A stretch of 64,000 nucleotides of DNA from CAYUYV01 sp050331455 (GTDB taxonomy: Bacteria; Pseudomonadota; Alphaproteobacteria; JAJFIK01). Positions 1 through 8,558 of the stretch are shown here, piece after piece. A model generated the notes under the pieces. It made no database searches. It was not told the DNA's origin and worked only from the letters and a program-made list of their open reading frames with translations. A program made the translations under genes and the position numbers. How positions within the stretch are numbered: the first letter of the stretch is position 1; each line of letters begins with the position of its first letter. The DNA lies in NCBI GenBank assembly GCA_050331455.1, contig JBHJGV010000005.1, positions 1 through 64,000 of the forward strand, read 5' to 3'.

Positions 1-46
1 GGTGTAATCCCGCCAGGCCCTTGCGGTCCTGCCCGACCACACCTAT

Positions 47-1093
47 GTGCGGGAAATCTCCAATGAGGGCTTTTTCGGCCCCGCCTCCTTCTTCTACCAC
101 CGCCGCCCGCCCACGGGCTGGACCTCCTTCGAAGGTCCACTGCGGCCCCGGGCCTTCAATCTGGTTCAGCTCAACACGGCGGATCTCTCCCCCTGGGATG
201 CACCGGTGGTTCTGCACAATCAGGCCACCGAGATGCGGTTCTGGACCCTCGACCGGCCCATGAACGGGCTCGCCCGCAATGGCGACGGCGACCAGATGTT
301 GTTCATTCATCAGGGTAATGCGGATCTCTATTGCGATTACGGCCATCTGTTCGTCACCGCCGGGGATTATGTCTATCTGCCCCGGGGGACCATGTGGCGG
401 CTGATGCCCCAGGCGGCCCTGCGTATTCTGATGATCCAGGCCACCAACACCCACTTCACCCTGCCCGACCGGGGGATGGCGGGACCCCACGCGGTCTTCG
501 ATCCGGCCGTTCTCGATGTTCCCGCCTATGATGAAGCGTTCCGGGCCCATCAGGCCCAGGAAGGGGAGACCCCTGTCTTCATCAAGAAGCGCGGCCAGGT
601 CTCCGTCGCCACCTATCCCTACAATCCGCTGGATGCGGTGGGCTGGCACGGCAATCTTTCCGTCCTGCGGCTCAACGTCAAACACATCCGCCCCATGATG
701 AGCCACCGCTACCACCTGCCACCATCCGCCCACACCACATTCCTATCGGACCGCTTCGTGATCTGTACCTTCTGCCCACGGCCTTTTGAGAGCGATCCCG
801 GCGCGATCAAGATCCCCTTCTTCCACAACAACGACGACTATGACGAGGTTCTGTTCTACCACGCGGGCGATTTTTTCAGCCGGGACAATATCGAGGCCGG
901 CATGATGACCTTCCACCCCTGCGGTTTTACCCATGGCCCACATCCCAAGGCGTTGACCAAGATGTTCACCCAATCCAAGCCGGCCACGGACGAATATGCA
1001 GTGATGCTGGATGCCCGGGACCCCTTGGACGTGGGCTCGGCCGCCGAGGCCGTGGAATGGACGGGCTACAAGGACAGTTGGAAGACGTCATGA
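47..1093 (+). CDS. hmgA: Homogentisate 1,2-dioxygenase-like protein (5' end uncertain)
   Basis: This cupin-fold non-haem iron dioxygenase would open the ring of homogentisate to maleylacetoacetate in tyrosine/phenylalanine degradation. The family signature YHRRPPTGW lies near the N terminus. The likely iron ligands are His260, Glu267 and His296 (numbered from the GTG at 47), in the contexts FFHNNDDYDEV and FTHGPHP. At 348 residues it is short at the N terminus. Recognisable family sequence continues upstream of the GTG to about base 8, where an in-frame TAA at 5-7 blocks the frame. The true start therefore lies outside the window, with a possible one-base frameshift at its edge. The stop overlaps the next gene (ATGA), so the two are translationally coupled, as expected for a homogentisate operon. 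The family call is firm; the start is not. Confidence 0.85.
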   Translation: MREISNEGFFGPASFFYHRRPPTGWTSFEGPLRPRAFNLVQLNTADLSPWDAPVVLHNQATEMRFWTLDRPMNGLARNGDGDQMLFIHQGNADLYCDYGHLFVTAGDYVYLPRGTMWRLMPQAALRILMIQATNTHFTLPDRGMAGPHAVFDPAVLDVPAYDEAFRAHQAQEGETPVFIKKRGQVSVATYPYNPLDAVGWHGNLSVLRLNVKHIRPMMSHRYHLPPSAHTTFLSDRFVICTFCPRPFESDPGAIKIPFFHNNDDYDEVLFYHAGDFFSRDNIEAGMMTFHPCGFTHGPHPKALTKMFTQSKPATDEYAVMLDARDPLDVGSAAEAVEWTGYKDSWKTS

Positions 1094-2076
1094 AACTGGC
1101 CACGCTGAAGACCGGCGGTCGGGACGGCACCCTTGTGGTCGTCTCCCGCGATCTCACCCGCGCCGTGCCCGCCGCAGGCATCGCACCCACGCTCCAGGCG
1201 GCCCTCGACGACTGGGCGGAAACGGCGCCGCGCCTGCATGCCTTGAGCGAGCGGCTGAATGCCGGGGAAGCGAATGACAGCGTGCCCTTCGATCCGCAGG
1301 CATGCGCCGCCCCCCTGCCCCGCGCCTATCAGTGGGCGGATGGCAGCGCCTATGTGAATCATGTGGAACTGGTGCGCCAGGCCCGCGGCGCGGACATGCC
1401 GGAGAGTTTCTGGACCGACCCGTTGATGTATCAGGGCGGCTCCGACAGCTTCCTCGGCCCCCATGACCCGATCGAGGCCGAAGACGAGGCCTATGGCATC
1501 GATTTTGAAGCGGAGATTGCGGTCATCACGGACGATGTCCCCCGCGGCGCGAGCGAGGCTGCCGCCGCCGGGCATGTCCTGCTTTTGATGCTGGTCAATG
1601 ACGTGTCCTTGCGCAATCTGATCCCGGGGGAACTTGGCAAGGGCTTCGGTTTTTTCCATTCCAAACCCTCGTCTGCCTTCTCGCCCGTCGCCGTCACACC
1701 GGACGAGTTGGGCCGGGCCTGGGACGGCCAGAAAGTCCACCTGCCGCTGATCAGCGATCTGAACGGGGCCCGCTTCGGGGCGCCCAATGCGGGCATCGAC
1801 ATGACCTTCGGCTTTCCCCGGCTCATCGCCCATGCGGCGCGCACGCGGCGCCTAAGCGCCGGCACCGTGGTCGGATCGGGCACGGTGTCCAACCGGGACC
1901 GGTCTGCCGGCTCATCCTGTCTTGCGGAAAAGCGGATGCTGGAGACCCTCGACACCGGCGCGGCGGAAACGCCCTTCCTGCGCTTTGGCGACCGGGTGCG
2001 CATCCACATGCTGAATGCGGACGGACAAACGATCTTCGGCGCCATCGATCAGGTGGTCAAAAAAGTCGCCGCCTGA
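1090..2076 (+). CDS. fahA: Fumarylacetoacetate hydrolase family protein
   Basis: The 328-residue protein has the short N-terminal FAH domain (about residues 1-75) followed by the catalytic FAA_hydrolase fold. The metal and substrate regions are visible as YGIDFEAEIAV, LLMLVNDVSLRNL and GSGTVSNRD. It should split fumarylacetoacetate into fumarate and acetoacetate, the last step of homogentisate catabolism. The ATG at 1090 is chosen because it forms an ATGA overlap with the upstream dioxygenase and matches the family N terminus (MKLATLKTGGRDG). No maleylacetoacetate isomerase lies between the two genes; it may be upstream of the window or replaced by a glutathione-independent route. Related FAH-fold enzymes act on other diketones, but this neighbour makes the tyrosine pathway by far the best reading. 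Confidence 0.9.
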   Translation: MKLATLKTGGRDGTLVVVSRDLTRAVPAAGIAPTLQAALDDWAETAPRLHALSERLNAGEANDSVPFDPQACAAPLPRAYQWADGSAYVNHVELVRQARGADMPESFWTDPLMYQGGSDSFLGPHDPIEAEDEAYGIDFEAEIAVITDDVPRGASEAAAAGHVLLLMLVNDVSLRNLIPGELGKGFGFFHSKPSSAFSPVAVTPDELGRAWDGQKVHLPLISDLNGARFGAPNAGIDMTFGFPRLIAHAARTRRLSAGTVVGSGTVSNRDRSAGSSCLAEKRMLETLDTGAAETPFLRFGDRVRIHMLNADGQTIFGAIDQVVKKVAA

Positions 2077-2092
2077 CCGAGAAACGGGATCG

Positions 2093-3298
2093 TCAGGCGG
2101 CAAAGGACCCGGACGCGCGCGCGGGCGGCCGCGCCATGTTTTCCACGGCGGCGAAAACCGTGCCCGCATCGACGCTGTAGCGCTCCCGCGGGCCGCCCGG
2201 CGTGCCCGCCACGGCGCAATGGCGATGGCCCAGGGCGTAAGACAGCAGGGCGTAGGTGTTGCGGAGGCGGTTCGCCGGGAACAGCTCGACCACGCCGCTT
2301 CCGGCCGGTGCGAACAAGAGATGGGCAAAGCCGGCCCCGTGGGTGCCCGCCACCAGTTCGGCATCGAGAAAACAGGCGATCTGGTCACGGAACGCCATGG
2401 TGCCCAGCAGCAGCGGCTCAAAGCCACGGGCGGCCAGGCCCGCCCTCAGCGCGGCCTCGTTGGTCAAGCGTCGTTTGCGCGTATCCTGCCGGCTGATCCA
2501 CAGCCGCCGGCGCGCCGGGCCGGGCCGGAGACCGTAGCCCTCCAGGAAAAGCCCCCTGACCCAGTCGAGACAGGCTTCGTCGGCCACGGTGGTCGTCACG
2601 TTCTGCCAATAGTCGATTGTCAGCAGGCGGTCGAAGCGCCATCGCTCGCGCGCCGGCACGGTGGTGATTGCAAGGCGGGGATAACGGGCACTCAGGAAAC
2701 GGAAAAAATCTGCCTGAAACGGGGGCAGGCCCTCATTGACGAGGATCTCCAGGTCCCCGTCCTTCAAATCGAACCGCTCCAGGGCGTAATAGAGCTTGGG
2801 AACACGGTCGAACAGGAAGTGAAAGAGGTGCCGGTGTCCCTGCCAGGGGCCCACAAAGCTGAGGCTGGGTTTCCCCCGCCGCGTAACGGACCGCAAGGGT
2901 TGGGGGCGAAAGTCGTGATAAGTGGCATAGGGTAGGCGCCGGCGCTGGAGCAACAGCCGCTCCCCGGCCTCATCCACCAGCGCACCCGTATTGCCGAGGA
3001 CCGTGACATCCGGCAGGTCGATCAGGGCCACACGGCGGGCCGGCTCAGCCGGCAGGCGGCAGCGCTCGATGGCGGCGCCCGATCCGGGTGGATCGGGCAT
3101 GCGGTTGAGAAAGGCCTTTTCCGCCGGACAAGGACGAAGGGGCACGGGCTCGTGAAGGGCCCGCACGCCTCCCGCATCCTCTGCCGGGATCGCCTTTTCG
3201 TACAGGATAACCCGGCGCCGGAGCGCAGGAAGCAGGGTGAGCATGCCGCGGGCGGCCAACCAACGAAGGTGCCGAACGCTGCGGCGCTTGAGGGCCAT
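2093..3298 (-). CDS. Glycosyltransferase family 61 protein
   Basis: This 401-residue protein carries the GT61 (DUF563) signature. WISRQDTRKRRLTNEAAL lies in the C-terminal half, and AGTHGAGFAHLLFAPAGSGVVELFP provides the Glu-containing acceptor or donor motif. The middle section GPWQGHRHLFHFLFDRVPKLYYAL also fits the family. GT61 enzymes transfer sugars onto glycans or extracellular polysaccharide. The ATG at 3298 is preceded by AAAGGAGA at a good distance, whereas upstream in-frame starts have none. It stands alone, converging with the homogentisate operon. The sugar and acceptor cannot be read from the sequence. Confidence 0.8.
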   Translation of the reverse strand: MALKRRSVRHLRWLAARGMLTLLPALRRRVILYEKAIPAEDAGGVRALHEPVPLRPCPAEKAFLNRMPDPPGSGAAIERCRLPAEPARRVALIDLPDVTVLGNTGALVDEAGERLLLQRRRLPYATYHDFRPQPLRSVTRRGKPSLSFVGPWQGHRHLFHFLFDRVPKLYYALERFDLKDGDLEILVNEGLPPFQADFFRFLSARYPRLAITTVPARERWRFDRLLTIDYWQNVTTTVADEACLDWVRGLFLEGYGLRPGPARRRLWISRQDTRKRRLTNEAALRAGLAARGFEPLLLGTMAFRDQIACFLDAELVAGTHGAGFAHLLFAPAGSGVVELFPANRLRNTYALLSYALGHRHCAVAGTPGGPRERYSVDAGTVFAAVENMARPPARASGSFAA

Positions 3299-3472
3299 AC
3301 CGTCTCCTTTTCCCCACCCATGATCCGCTATACCGCTTGATGCGGCATTCGGCCAAGCCCTGTTGCAGCAGCACACACGAACGCCCAGGCCATGCGCCGC
3401 CGCTTGCCACGGGCTTGCGCATGGCGAACCATGATGGTTTGGGCCATGGTGCTATGGGAAGGACTGTCACCG

Positions 3473-5470
3473 ATGACCCGCCTCATTCTCGGAGTTCTCT
3501 GCGCCATGACCCTCGGTCTGACCCCGGCCGCCACCGCGCCGCGCCAAGCCCCCTATGGCACCTGGACCTCGCCCCTGTCGGCCGCGGATCTGGGCGGCGC
3601 CACCCTGGGCTTCAGTACCCTGCGCGCGGTGGACGGAGCTCTCTACTGGCTGGAATACCGGCCCCATGAGGCGGGGCGTTCCGTGGTCATGCGCCTCAAT
3701 GGCGACCAGACGATGGAGACCGTGACACCCGACGGCTTCAATGTGCGCTCCCGGGTCCACGAATATGGCGGAACGCCCTATGGTGTGGCCGGAGACACGG
3801 TTTATTTCAGCCATTTTGCTGATCAGAGGATCTACGCACAGACCGCCGGCGAGCCGCCGTTCGCGCTGACCCCGGCGGAGCCGTTCCGGTTTGCCGATTG
3901 CGCGGTGGATGCGGGCCGCAACCGACTGATCTGCGTGCGCGAGGACCACCGACCCGAAACGCTCGCGGACCATGGCGAGGCCCGCAATGGCCTCGTGGCG
4001 ATCGATCGGCACACCGGCGCCCAAACCATCCTGGTCCAGGGGTCCGATTTCGTGGCCTATCCGCGCCTGTCCCCCGATGGCGCAACCCTGGTCTGGACGG
4101 CCTGGGACCATCCGAACATGCCCTGGGATACCATCAGCCTGCAGATGGCGAGGGTGGGTGCCGATGGCCGGCTGAGCGAGATCCGCACGCTGAACGAGGG
4201 CCAGAGGGAATCCGTTTTGCAGCCCCGCTGGACGGCCGACGGGCGGCTTTTGTTCCTGGCCGACCGCTCCGGCTATTGGGCGCTCTACGAGTGGGAGAAC
4301 GGGACTGTCCGTCCGGTGATCGAACGACCGGCGGACCTTGGGGGCCCGCTCTGGTCGCTCGGCGAGAGCTGGTTCGATGTGCTTGCCGACGGCCGGATCA
4401 TAGCGGCCTATACGGAAGGGGCCAAAGGCGAACTGGGCCTGATCGATCCCGCGACCGGCCTTTACACCCCGATCGATCTGGGGCCGGCCGAGATCCATGA
4501 TCCGACTGTGGTCGGCGGGCGGCTTTACGGTGTAGCCAGTTTTCCGGACCGCATGGCCGCCCTTGTGGCCATCGATCCCGAAACCGGCATGCTCGACACT
4601 CTGCGCGAGGCCGGTGAGCAGCCGCTGGACCCGTCCTTTATCGCCGTCCCATCGGCCACCGCCTTTCCGACCGGCGAGGGCGAGCAGGCCCACGCCTTCT
4701 ATTATCCGCCCACCAATCCTCATTTCACGGCGCCCGAGGGCGAAACGCCGCCGCTGATCGTGACGGTCCACGGGGGCCCCACAGGGCACCGCTCCTCCGC
4801 CTTCCGCCTCGACATGCAATATTGGACGACACGGGGCTTCGCGGTGCTCGACGTCAACTATCGGGGCAGCACCGGGTTCGGGCGCGCCTATCGGGAACGT
4901 CTGTATGGGGAGTGGGGCATTGCGGATGTGGAGGACGCGGTCAAGGGCGCGCTGCATATGGCGGACCGGGGCCTTGCGGACCGCAACCGCCTCTTGATAC
5001 GGGGCGGCAGCGCCGGTGGCTATGTGGTCCTGGCGGCCATGGCCTTCCACGACGTGTTCGCGGCCGGCGCCAATTATTTCGGAGTCAGCGATGCCGAAGC
5101 CCTGGCCAAGGACACCCACAAATTCGAGTCCCGCTATCTCGACCAGTTGATCGGGCCCTATCCGGAACGCCGGGACCTTTATGTGGCCCGCTCGCCGATC
5201 CATCATCTGGACGGCTTCGACCGCCCCTTGATCGTGCTCCAGGGTCTCCAGGACCGGATCGTGCCGCCGAACCAGTCCGAGGCCATCGTCAACGCGCTTA
5301 GAAAAAAAGGGATTCCGGTCGCCTATCTGACGTTCCCCGAAGAACAGCACGGCTTCCGCAAAGCCGAGAACCGGGAACGCGCTCTTGAGGCGGAGCTTTT
5401 CTTCTACGGTCAGGTGCTCGGCTTCACCCCGGCGGGAAATCTGCGCCCCATAAAAATCGAGAATTTGTGA
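3473..5470 (+). CDS. Secreted S9 family prolyl-oligopeptidase-type peptidase
   Basis: The 665-residue protein has a signal peptide (about residues 1-22, MTRLILGVLCAMTLGL then TPAATA), a beta-propeller-like N-terminal region and a C-terminal alpha/beta-hydrolase domain. The catalytic triad is Ser513 in GGSAGG, Asp594 in QGLQDRIV and His626 in EEQHGF. The family (S9C-like dipeptidyl/acylaminoacyl peptidases) cleaves short peptides; the signal implies a periplasmic location. The ATG at 3473 is chosen over an in-frame start at 3392 because it begins the signal peptide and follows GGGAAGGA. It appears monocistronic. The substrate preference is unknown. Confidence 0.9.
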   Translation: MTRLILGVLCAMTLGLTPAATAPRQAPYGTWTSPLSAADLGGATLGFSTLRAVDGALYWLEYRPHEAGRSVVMRLNGDQTMETVTPDGFNVRSRVHEYGGTPYGVAGDTVYFSHFADQRIYAQTAGEPPFALTPAEPFRFADCAVDAGRNRLICVREDHRPETLADHGEARNGLVAIDRHTGAQTILVQGSDFVAYPRLSPDGATLVWTAWDHPNMPWDTISLQMARVGADGRLSEIRTLNEGQRESVLQPRWTADGRLLFLADRSGYWALYEWENGTVRPVIERPADLGGPLWSLGESWFDVLADGRIIAAYTEGAKGELGLIDPATGLYTPIDLGPAEIHDPTVVGGRLYGVASFPDRMAALVAIDPETGMLDTLREAGEQPLDPSFIAVPSATAFPTGEGEQAHAFYYPPTNPHFTAPEGETPPLIVTVHGGPTGHRSSAFRLDMQYWTTRGFAVLDVNYRGSTGFGRAYRERLYGEWGIADVEDAVKGALHMADRGLADRNRLLIRGGSAGGYVVLAAMAFHDVFAAGANYFGVSDAEALAKDTHKFESRYLDQLIGPYPERRDLYVARSPIHHLDGFDRPLIVLQGLQDRIVPPNQSEAIVNALRKKGIPVAYLTFPEEQHGFRKAENRERALEAELFFYGQVLGFTPAGNLRPIKIENL

Positions 5471-5487
5471 CGGCCGCTTAAGCGGTA

Positions 5488-5506
5488 GGGCGGGTTGAAA
5501 CCCGCC
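5488..5506. repeat. Dispersed REP-like palindrome, single copy
   Basis: GGGCGGGTTGAAACCCGCC is an inverted repeat of GGCGGGTT and AACCCGCC-type arms. It matches the type A palindromes of the array at 49331-49869 except for the centre. It sits just downstream of the S9 peptidase, next to a second perfect palindrome (CCGCTTAAGCGG, 5474-5485). A looser relative follows at about 5548-5567. Intergenic placement and recurrence 44 kb away mark it as a dispersed element. Confidence 0.7.
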
Positions 5507-5583
5507 ATCCAGGCCATCCTCCCATCCGCATTCCGAAAATGATCCAGGGGGCAGGTTCAAACCGCCCCATGGCGGCCGGGCTG

Positions 5584-5618
5584 AAAACCCGTCCGACATT
5601 TCACAAAAGCCGGACGGG
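5584..5618 (-). terminator. Intrinsic terminator of the yceI transcript
   Basis: CCCGTCCG at 5588-5595 pairs with CGGACGGG at 5611-5618. Read on the minus strand, the hairpin follows the yceI stop and is followed by a short T run (AAAA at 5584-5587 on the plus strand). The loop is long (15 bases), so this is a moderate call. Confidence 0.5.
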
Positions 5619-5630
5619 CACCGCCCCTGA

Positions 5631-6194
5631 TCACTCGGCTTTCGTGGCCACCAGATCAACGTCCACGACCACCTCGATGGCAATCTCGTCACCGCTTTCG
5701 TAGTCGCCCTGGCCGACGCCGAAGGCGGTGCGGTCCAGGGTGACGGTGCCGTCCATGGTTACGCTGTCCCCGTCAAACACAAGAGTAAACGGCAGCGTGA
5801 TGGGCTGTTCCGTACCGCGGATGGTCAAGGTCGCGTCGGCCTCATAGGCCCCCTTGCCGGTCTCGCGGAAGGCCGTCGTCTGGAACGTGGCTTCCTTGTG
5901 CTGCTTTTCCGCAAACCAGGTCTTGCCGCGGGCCCGGCGGGAGCGACTGCGCGATCCGGCATCGATGCTGTCGATCACGACCGTGACATTGGCCGAGGCC
6001 GCTTCGAGCGCGTCCGGATCGAACGTAATGTCGGCCGTCCATTCACCGAAGGCGCCTTCGATGCTCTTGCCGTCCTGGACGAAGGTGAAGCCCAGGCGGC
6101 TTTTGTCCATGTCCACGGTCCAATCGGCGGCCCAGGCCGGAGCGGCGGCACCGAGGGCGAAGACGACGGCGGTGGCAAGACTGCGCGTGATCAT
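5631..6194 (-). CDS. yceI: YceI family periplasmic lipid-binding protein
   Basis: A 187-residue protein with a cleavable signal peptide (MITRSLATAVVFALGAAAPAWA) followed by the YceI lipocalin-like beta barrel: WTVDMDKSRLGFTFVQDGKSIEGAFGEW, DITFDPDALEAASANVTV and VTLDRTAFGVGQGDY. YceI proteins bind isoprenoid or quinone-like lipids in the periplasm and are often encoded next to cytochrome b561, as here. The ATG at 6194 is chosen because it starts the signal peptide and follows AAGGATGGG. It lies 43 bases downstream of the cytochrome b561 gene, so the two are probably co-transcribed. Confidence 0.9.
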   Translation of the reverse strand: MITRSLATAVVFALGAAAPAWAADWTVDMDKSRLGFTFVQDGKSIEGAFGEWTADITFDPDALEAASANVTVVIDSIDAGSRSRSRRARGKTWFAEKQHKEATFQTTAFRETGKGAYEADATLTIRGTEQPITLPFTLVFDGDSVTMDGTVTLDRTAFGVGQGDYESGDEIAIEVVVDVDLVATKAE

Positions 6195-6237
6195 CTGTAT
6201 CCCATCCTTCACAAAAATGCGGGCGTAGTGCCCGGAA

Positions 6238-6828
6238 TTACATAGTGGTGCGTCCCGGGAGCATCCTGCGCAGAACCGCGTCCCGGTCGACAAGGTGGTG
6301 TTTCAGCGCGGCGCACAGATGCACGGCGAGCAGAGCGACGAGGCCCCAGGCCAGCAGGCCGTGGACGCGTTTCATCGTCTCTTCCAGGTCCTCATCGGGC
6401 TCCACCAGATGGGGCACATCGAAAAGGCCGAAATAGGACGTTTGAATGCCCAGATCGGACGCCGACACCATGACCCAGCCGCTGAGCGGCATGGCAAACA
6501 TGAAACCGTAAAGCAGAATGTGACTGACGGATGAGGCCCGGCGCTGCCAGCCCGGCATCGTCGCGGGCAAGGCGGGAACCGCTCCCGGCACGCGCCACAA
6601 CAGGCGGATCAGCGCGAGGACCATCAGGGTCAGGCCGAAAGACTTATGGAGCTGATAGAGTTCAAATTTGAGATCGCTGAACTCCATGTTTTCCATGATG
6701 GTTCCAACGATAAGCATGCCGATAATCATCACGGCCATCAGCCAATGGATCAGCTTGGCAATGATGCCCCAATGGCTGTCCGTCGGCCGCCAATCCCGGG
6801 GACCACGTTGAGCGGGTGCCGCGTCCAT
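6238..6828 (-). CDS. cybB: Cytochrome b561 family protein
   Basis: This 196-residue membrane protein has four predicted transmembrane helices. Histidines suited to haem b ligation are in KLIHWLMAVMIIG, LHKSFGLTLMVLALIRLLWR, HILLYGFMFAMPLSGW and HGLLAWGLVALLAVHLCAALKHH. Cytochrome b561 proteins move electrons from the quinone pool, for example to superoxide or to YceI partners. The ATG at 6828 follows AAAGGAGG, the strongest ribosome site nearby; longer in-frame starts run into oxyR. It begins 55 bases after the oxyR stop on the same strand, so oxyR, this gene and yceI could form one transcript. Confidence 0.9.
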   Translation of the reverse strand: MDAAPAQRGPRDWRPTDSHWGIIAKLIHWLMAVMIIGMLIVGTIMENMEFSDLKFELYQLHKSFGLTLMVLALIRLLWRVPGAVPALPATMPGWQRRASSVSHILLYGFMFAMPLSGWVMVSASDLGIQTSYFGLFDVPHLVEPDEDLEETMKRVHGLLAWGLVALLAVHLCAALKHHLVDRDAVLRRMLPGRTTM

Positions 6829-6883
6829 GGGAGATCCTCCTTTGCTTGACATCGCCTTTGTATACGGTGCGCCCCGCGTCACG

Positions 6884-7801
6884 TCACGCCGCCCGCGATC
6901 GCCCCTCCCAGGCCTCCCGCAGACAAACGCCCAGAAGCTGGAACTCGTCGGCCCGGGCGCTGCGGGCCGGCCAGGCCAGGGCGATCTGACGCACCGGGCC
7001 CGCATCGGAAAACCCCACCGCCTCCACCCCCGCCCCGTGGAGCAGGCCCGCCTCGACCGCCATGGACGGCATCAAAGTATGCCCGAGCCCCAGGGCCAGC
7101 ATGGGGACAAGGGTGTGCAGACTGGTGGCCTGGATGGGTGACAGGCCCTGGGTGCGGTCGAGGGAACAGGCACTGAGCACCTGGTCGCGCAGGCAATGAC
7201 CGTCCTCCAGGAGCAGAAGGTCGGTCTCCTCCACCTGGGCCAGGGGCACGGGACCCGGCGGCGTGGCCCCCTCGGGCCGGCACAGCATCAGCGGGTCGTC
7301 GAACAGGACCTCCACGGCAAGACCGGGCAAGGTGAAGGGCAGCGCCAGGAGCAGCACGTCGAGGCGCCCGGCCTCCAGCGCGTCAACGAGATCGGCTGTC
7401 CGGTCCTCCCGCAACACGGGCCGCAAATCCGGATAGCGCTCCCGCAGCCCGCCGAACACCATGGGCAGCAGAAAAGGCGCGACGGTCGGGATCACGCCGA
7501 TGCGCAACGGGCCCGTCAGCGGCAGGCGCGGCGCCTTGGCATCAGCGACGAGGGTTTCGAGGTCCACAAGAATGCCCCCCGCCCGCTCGGCCACCTGCAG
7601 GCCCAGGGGCGTGAGGCTGACCTGCCGGCGGCTGCGATCCGCCAGAGGACTGCCCAGCAAGGCCTCGAGATCCTGGATCCCCGCCGACAGGGTGGACTGG
7701 GTGACCGCACAGGCCTCGGCGGCCCGGCCGAAATGGCCCGCTTCATGGAGCGCGACCAGGTAGCGAAGCTGTCGCACCGTCGGCAAATGACTGTTGGGCA
7801 T
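6884..7801 (-). CDS. oxyR: Hydrogen peroxide-inducible transcription regulator OxyR
   Basis: A 305-residue LysR-type regulator. The N-terminal winged helix-turn-helix is visible in LRYLVALHEAGHFGRAAEAC and TQSTLSAGIQDLE. The C-terminal sensor domain has Cys203 and Cys212 in LEDGHCLRDQVLSAC, the same nine-residue spacing as the redox-active Cys199/Cys208 pair of E. coli OxyR. Peroxide oxidation of that pair would switch it to an activator. It is divergent from ahpC-ahpD, its classical targets. The start at 7801 (MPNSHLPTVRQL) fits the family N terminus and has GGGGAGG just upstream; an in-frame ATG 12 bases earlier is possible. Confidence 0.93.
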   Translation of the reverse strand: MPNSHLPTVRQLRYLVALHEAGHFGRAAEACAVTQSTLSAGIQDLEALLGSPLADRSRRQVSLTPLGLQVAERAGGILVDLETLVADAKAPRLPLTGPLRIGVIPTVAPFLLPMVFGGLRERYPDLRPVLREDRTADLVDALEAGRLDVLLLALPFTLPGLAVEVLFDDPLMLCRPEGATPPGPVPLAQVEETDLLLLEDGHCLRDQVLSACSLDRTQGLSPIQATSLHTLVPMLALGLGHTLMPSMAVEAGLLHGAGVEAVGFSDAGPVRQIALAWPARSARADEFQLLGVCLREAWEGRSRAA

Positions 7802-7818
7802 GGTCCTCCCCATGGTTA

Positions 7819-7865
7819 ATCGATTTACTCGATGACAATCTGCCGAAACATTCGATTTGCTCAAT
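7819..7865. promoter_or_regulatory. Candidate OxyR operator in the oxyR-ahpC divergent region
   Basis: Two near-identical 14-base boxes, TCGATTTACTCGAT (7820-7833) and TCGATTTGCTCAAT (7852-7865), lie 32 bases apart, about three helical turns. The first sits within an inverted repeat ATCGA-N5-TCGAT (7819-7833), a T-N11-A type LysR box. They start 18 bases upstream of the chosen oxyR start and more than 120 bases before ahpC. A tetrameric LysR protein would be expected to bind such paired sites. Assignment to OxyR rests on position only. Confidence 0.5.
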
Positions 7866-7987
7866 CCCTTTTCCTGGGGTAGGTCGCGCACCACGTGTTG
7901 GGTGTCATAAACCGTTAAGGGACCGCGTTTTCAGGATCCCTTGGACGGATCCCTCCCTCTGACCCGTCCTTAACCATGGAGACAAAC

Positions 7988-8542
7988 ATGCTGGGTGTTG
8001 GCGACAAGCTTCCCGAATTTGAAGTCGTTGGTGTGAAGCCGAAATTCATGATGCCCGAAGAGAACGGCGTGGAGGCTTTCGAGCCGATCACGCAGGCGAG
8101 CTTTCCGGGCAAGTGGAAAATCATTTTCTTCTATCCGAAGGATTTCACCTTCGTCTGCCCGACCGAAATTGTCGAATTCGCCAAACTGAACGGAGAGTTC
8201 GCCGACCGGGATGCCGTCGTTCTGGGTGGCAGCACGGACAACGAGTTCTGCAAGCTGGCCTGGCGCCGCGAGCATCCGGACCTGAAGGAACTCGATCAGT
8301 ACGGTTTTGCCGACACGAACGGCTCCCTGGTCGATGGCCTGGGCGTGCGTGAGCGGGATGCCGGCGTGGCCCTGCGCGCCACATTCGTGGTCGATCCCCA
8401 CAATGTCATCCAGCACGTGTCGGTCAACAATCTGAATGTGGGCCGCAACCCGACCGAAATCCTTCGGGTTCTCGACGCTCTTCAGACGGACGAGCTTTGC
8501 CCGTGCAACCGGGCCGTCGGCGGCGCCACCCTGGCCGCCTGA
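7988..8542 (+). CDS. ahpC: Alkyl hydroperoxide reductase subunit C (peroxiredoxin)
   Basis: A 184-residue peroxiredoxin that reduces hydrogen peroxide, organic peroxides and peroxynitrite in the cytoplasm. The peroxidatic cysteine is Cys57 in FTFVCPTE. Further cysteines are Cys88 (EFCKLAW) and Cys171/Cys173 (ELCPCN), the three-cysteine pattern of the AhpD-coupled AhpC of mycobacteria rather than the AhpF-coupled type. The ATG at 7988 is preferred over 7976 because GGAGA lies seven bases before it and MLGVGDKLPEF is the usual N terminus. The downstream ahpD supplies its reductant. Confidence 0.95.
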   Translation: MLGVGDKLPEFEVVGVKPKFMMPEENGVEAFEPITQASFPGKWKIIFFYPKDFTFVCPTEIVEFAKLNGEFADRDAVVLGGSTDNEFCKLAWRREHPDLKELDQYGFADTNGSLVDGLGVRERDAGVALRATFVVDPHNVIQHVSVNNLNVGRNPTEILRVLDALQTDELCPCNRAVGGATLAA

Positions 8543-8558
8543 TCGGCTCTGCCTGTTC

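Noticed and set aside
3467..5692. A 741-codon minus-strand open frame opposite the S9 peptidase
   Set aside because: The plus strand holds a complete peptidase with an intact catalytic triad; the minus frame has no recognisable motifs.
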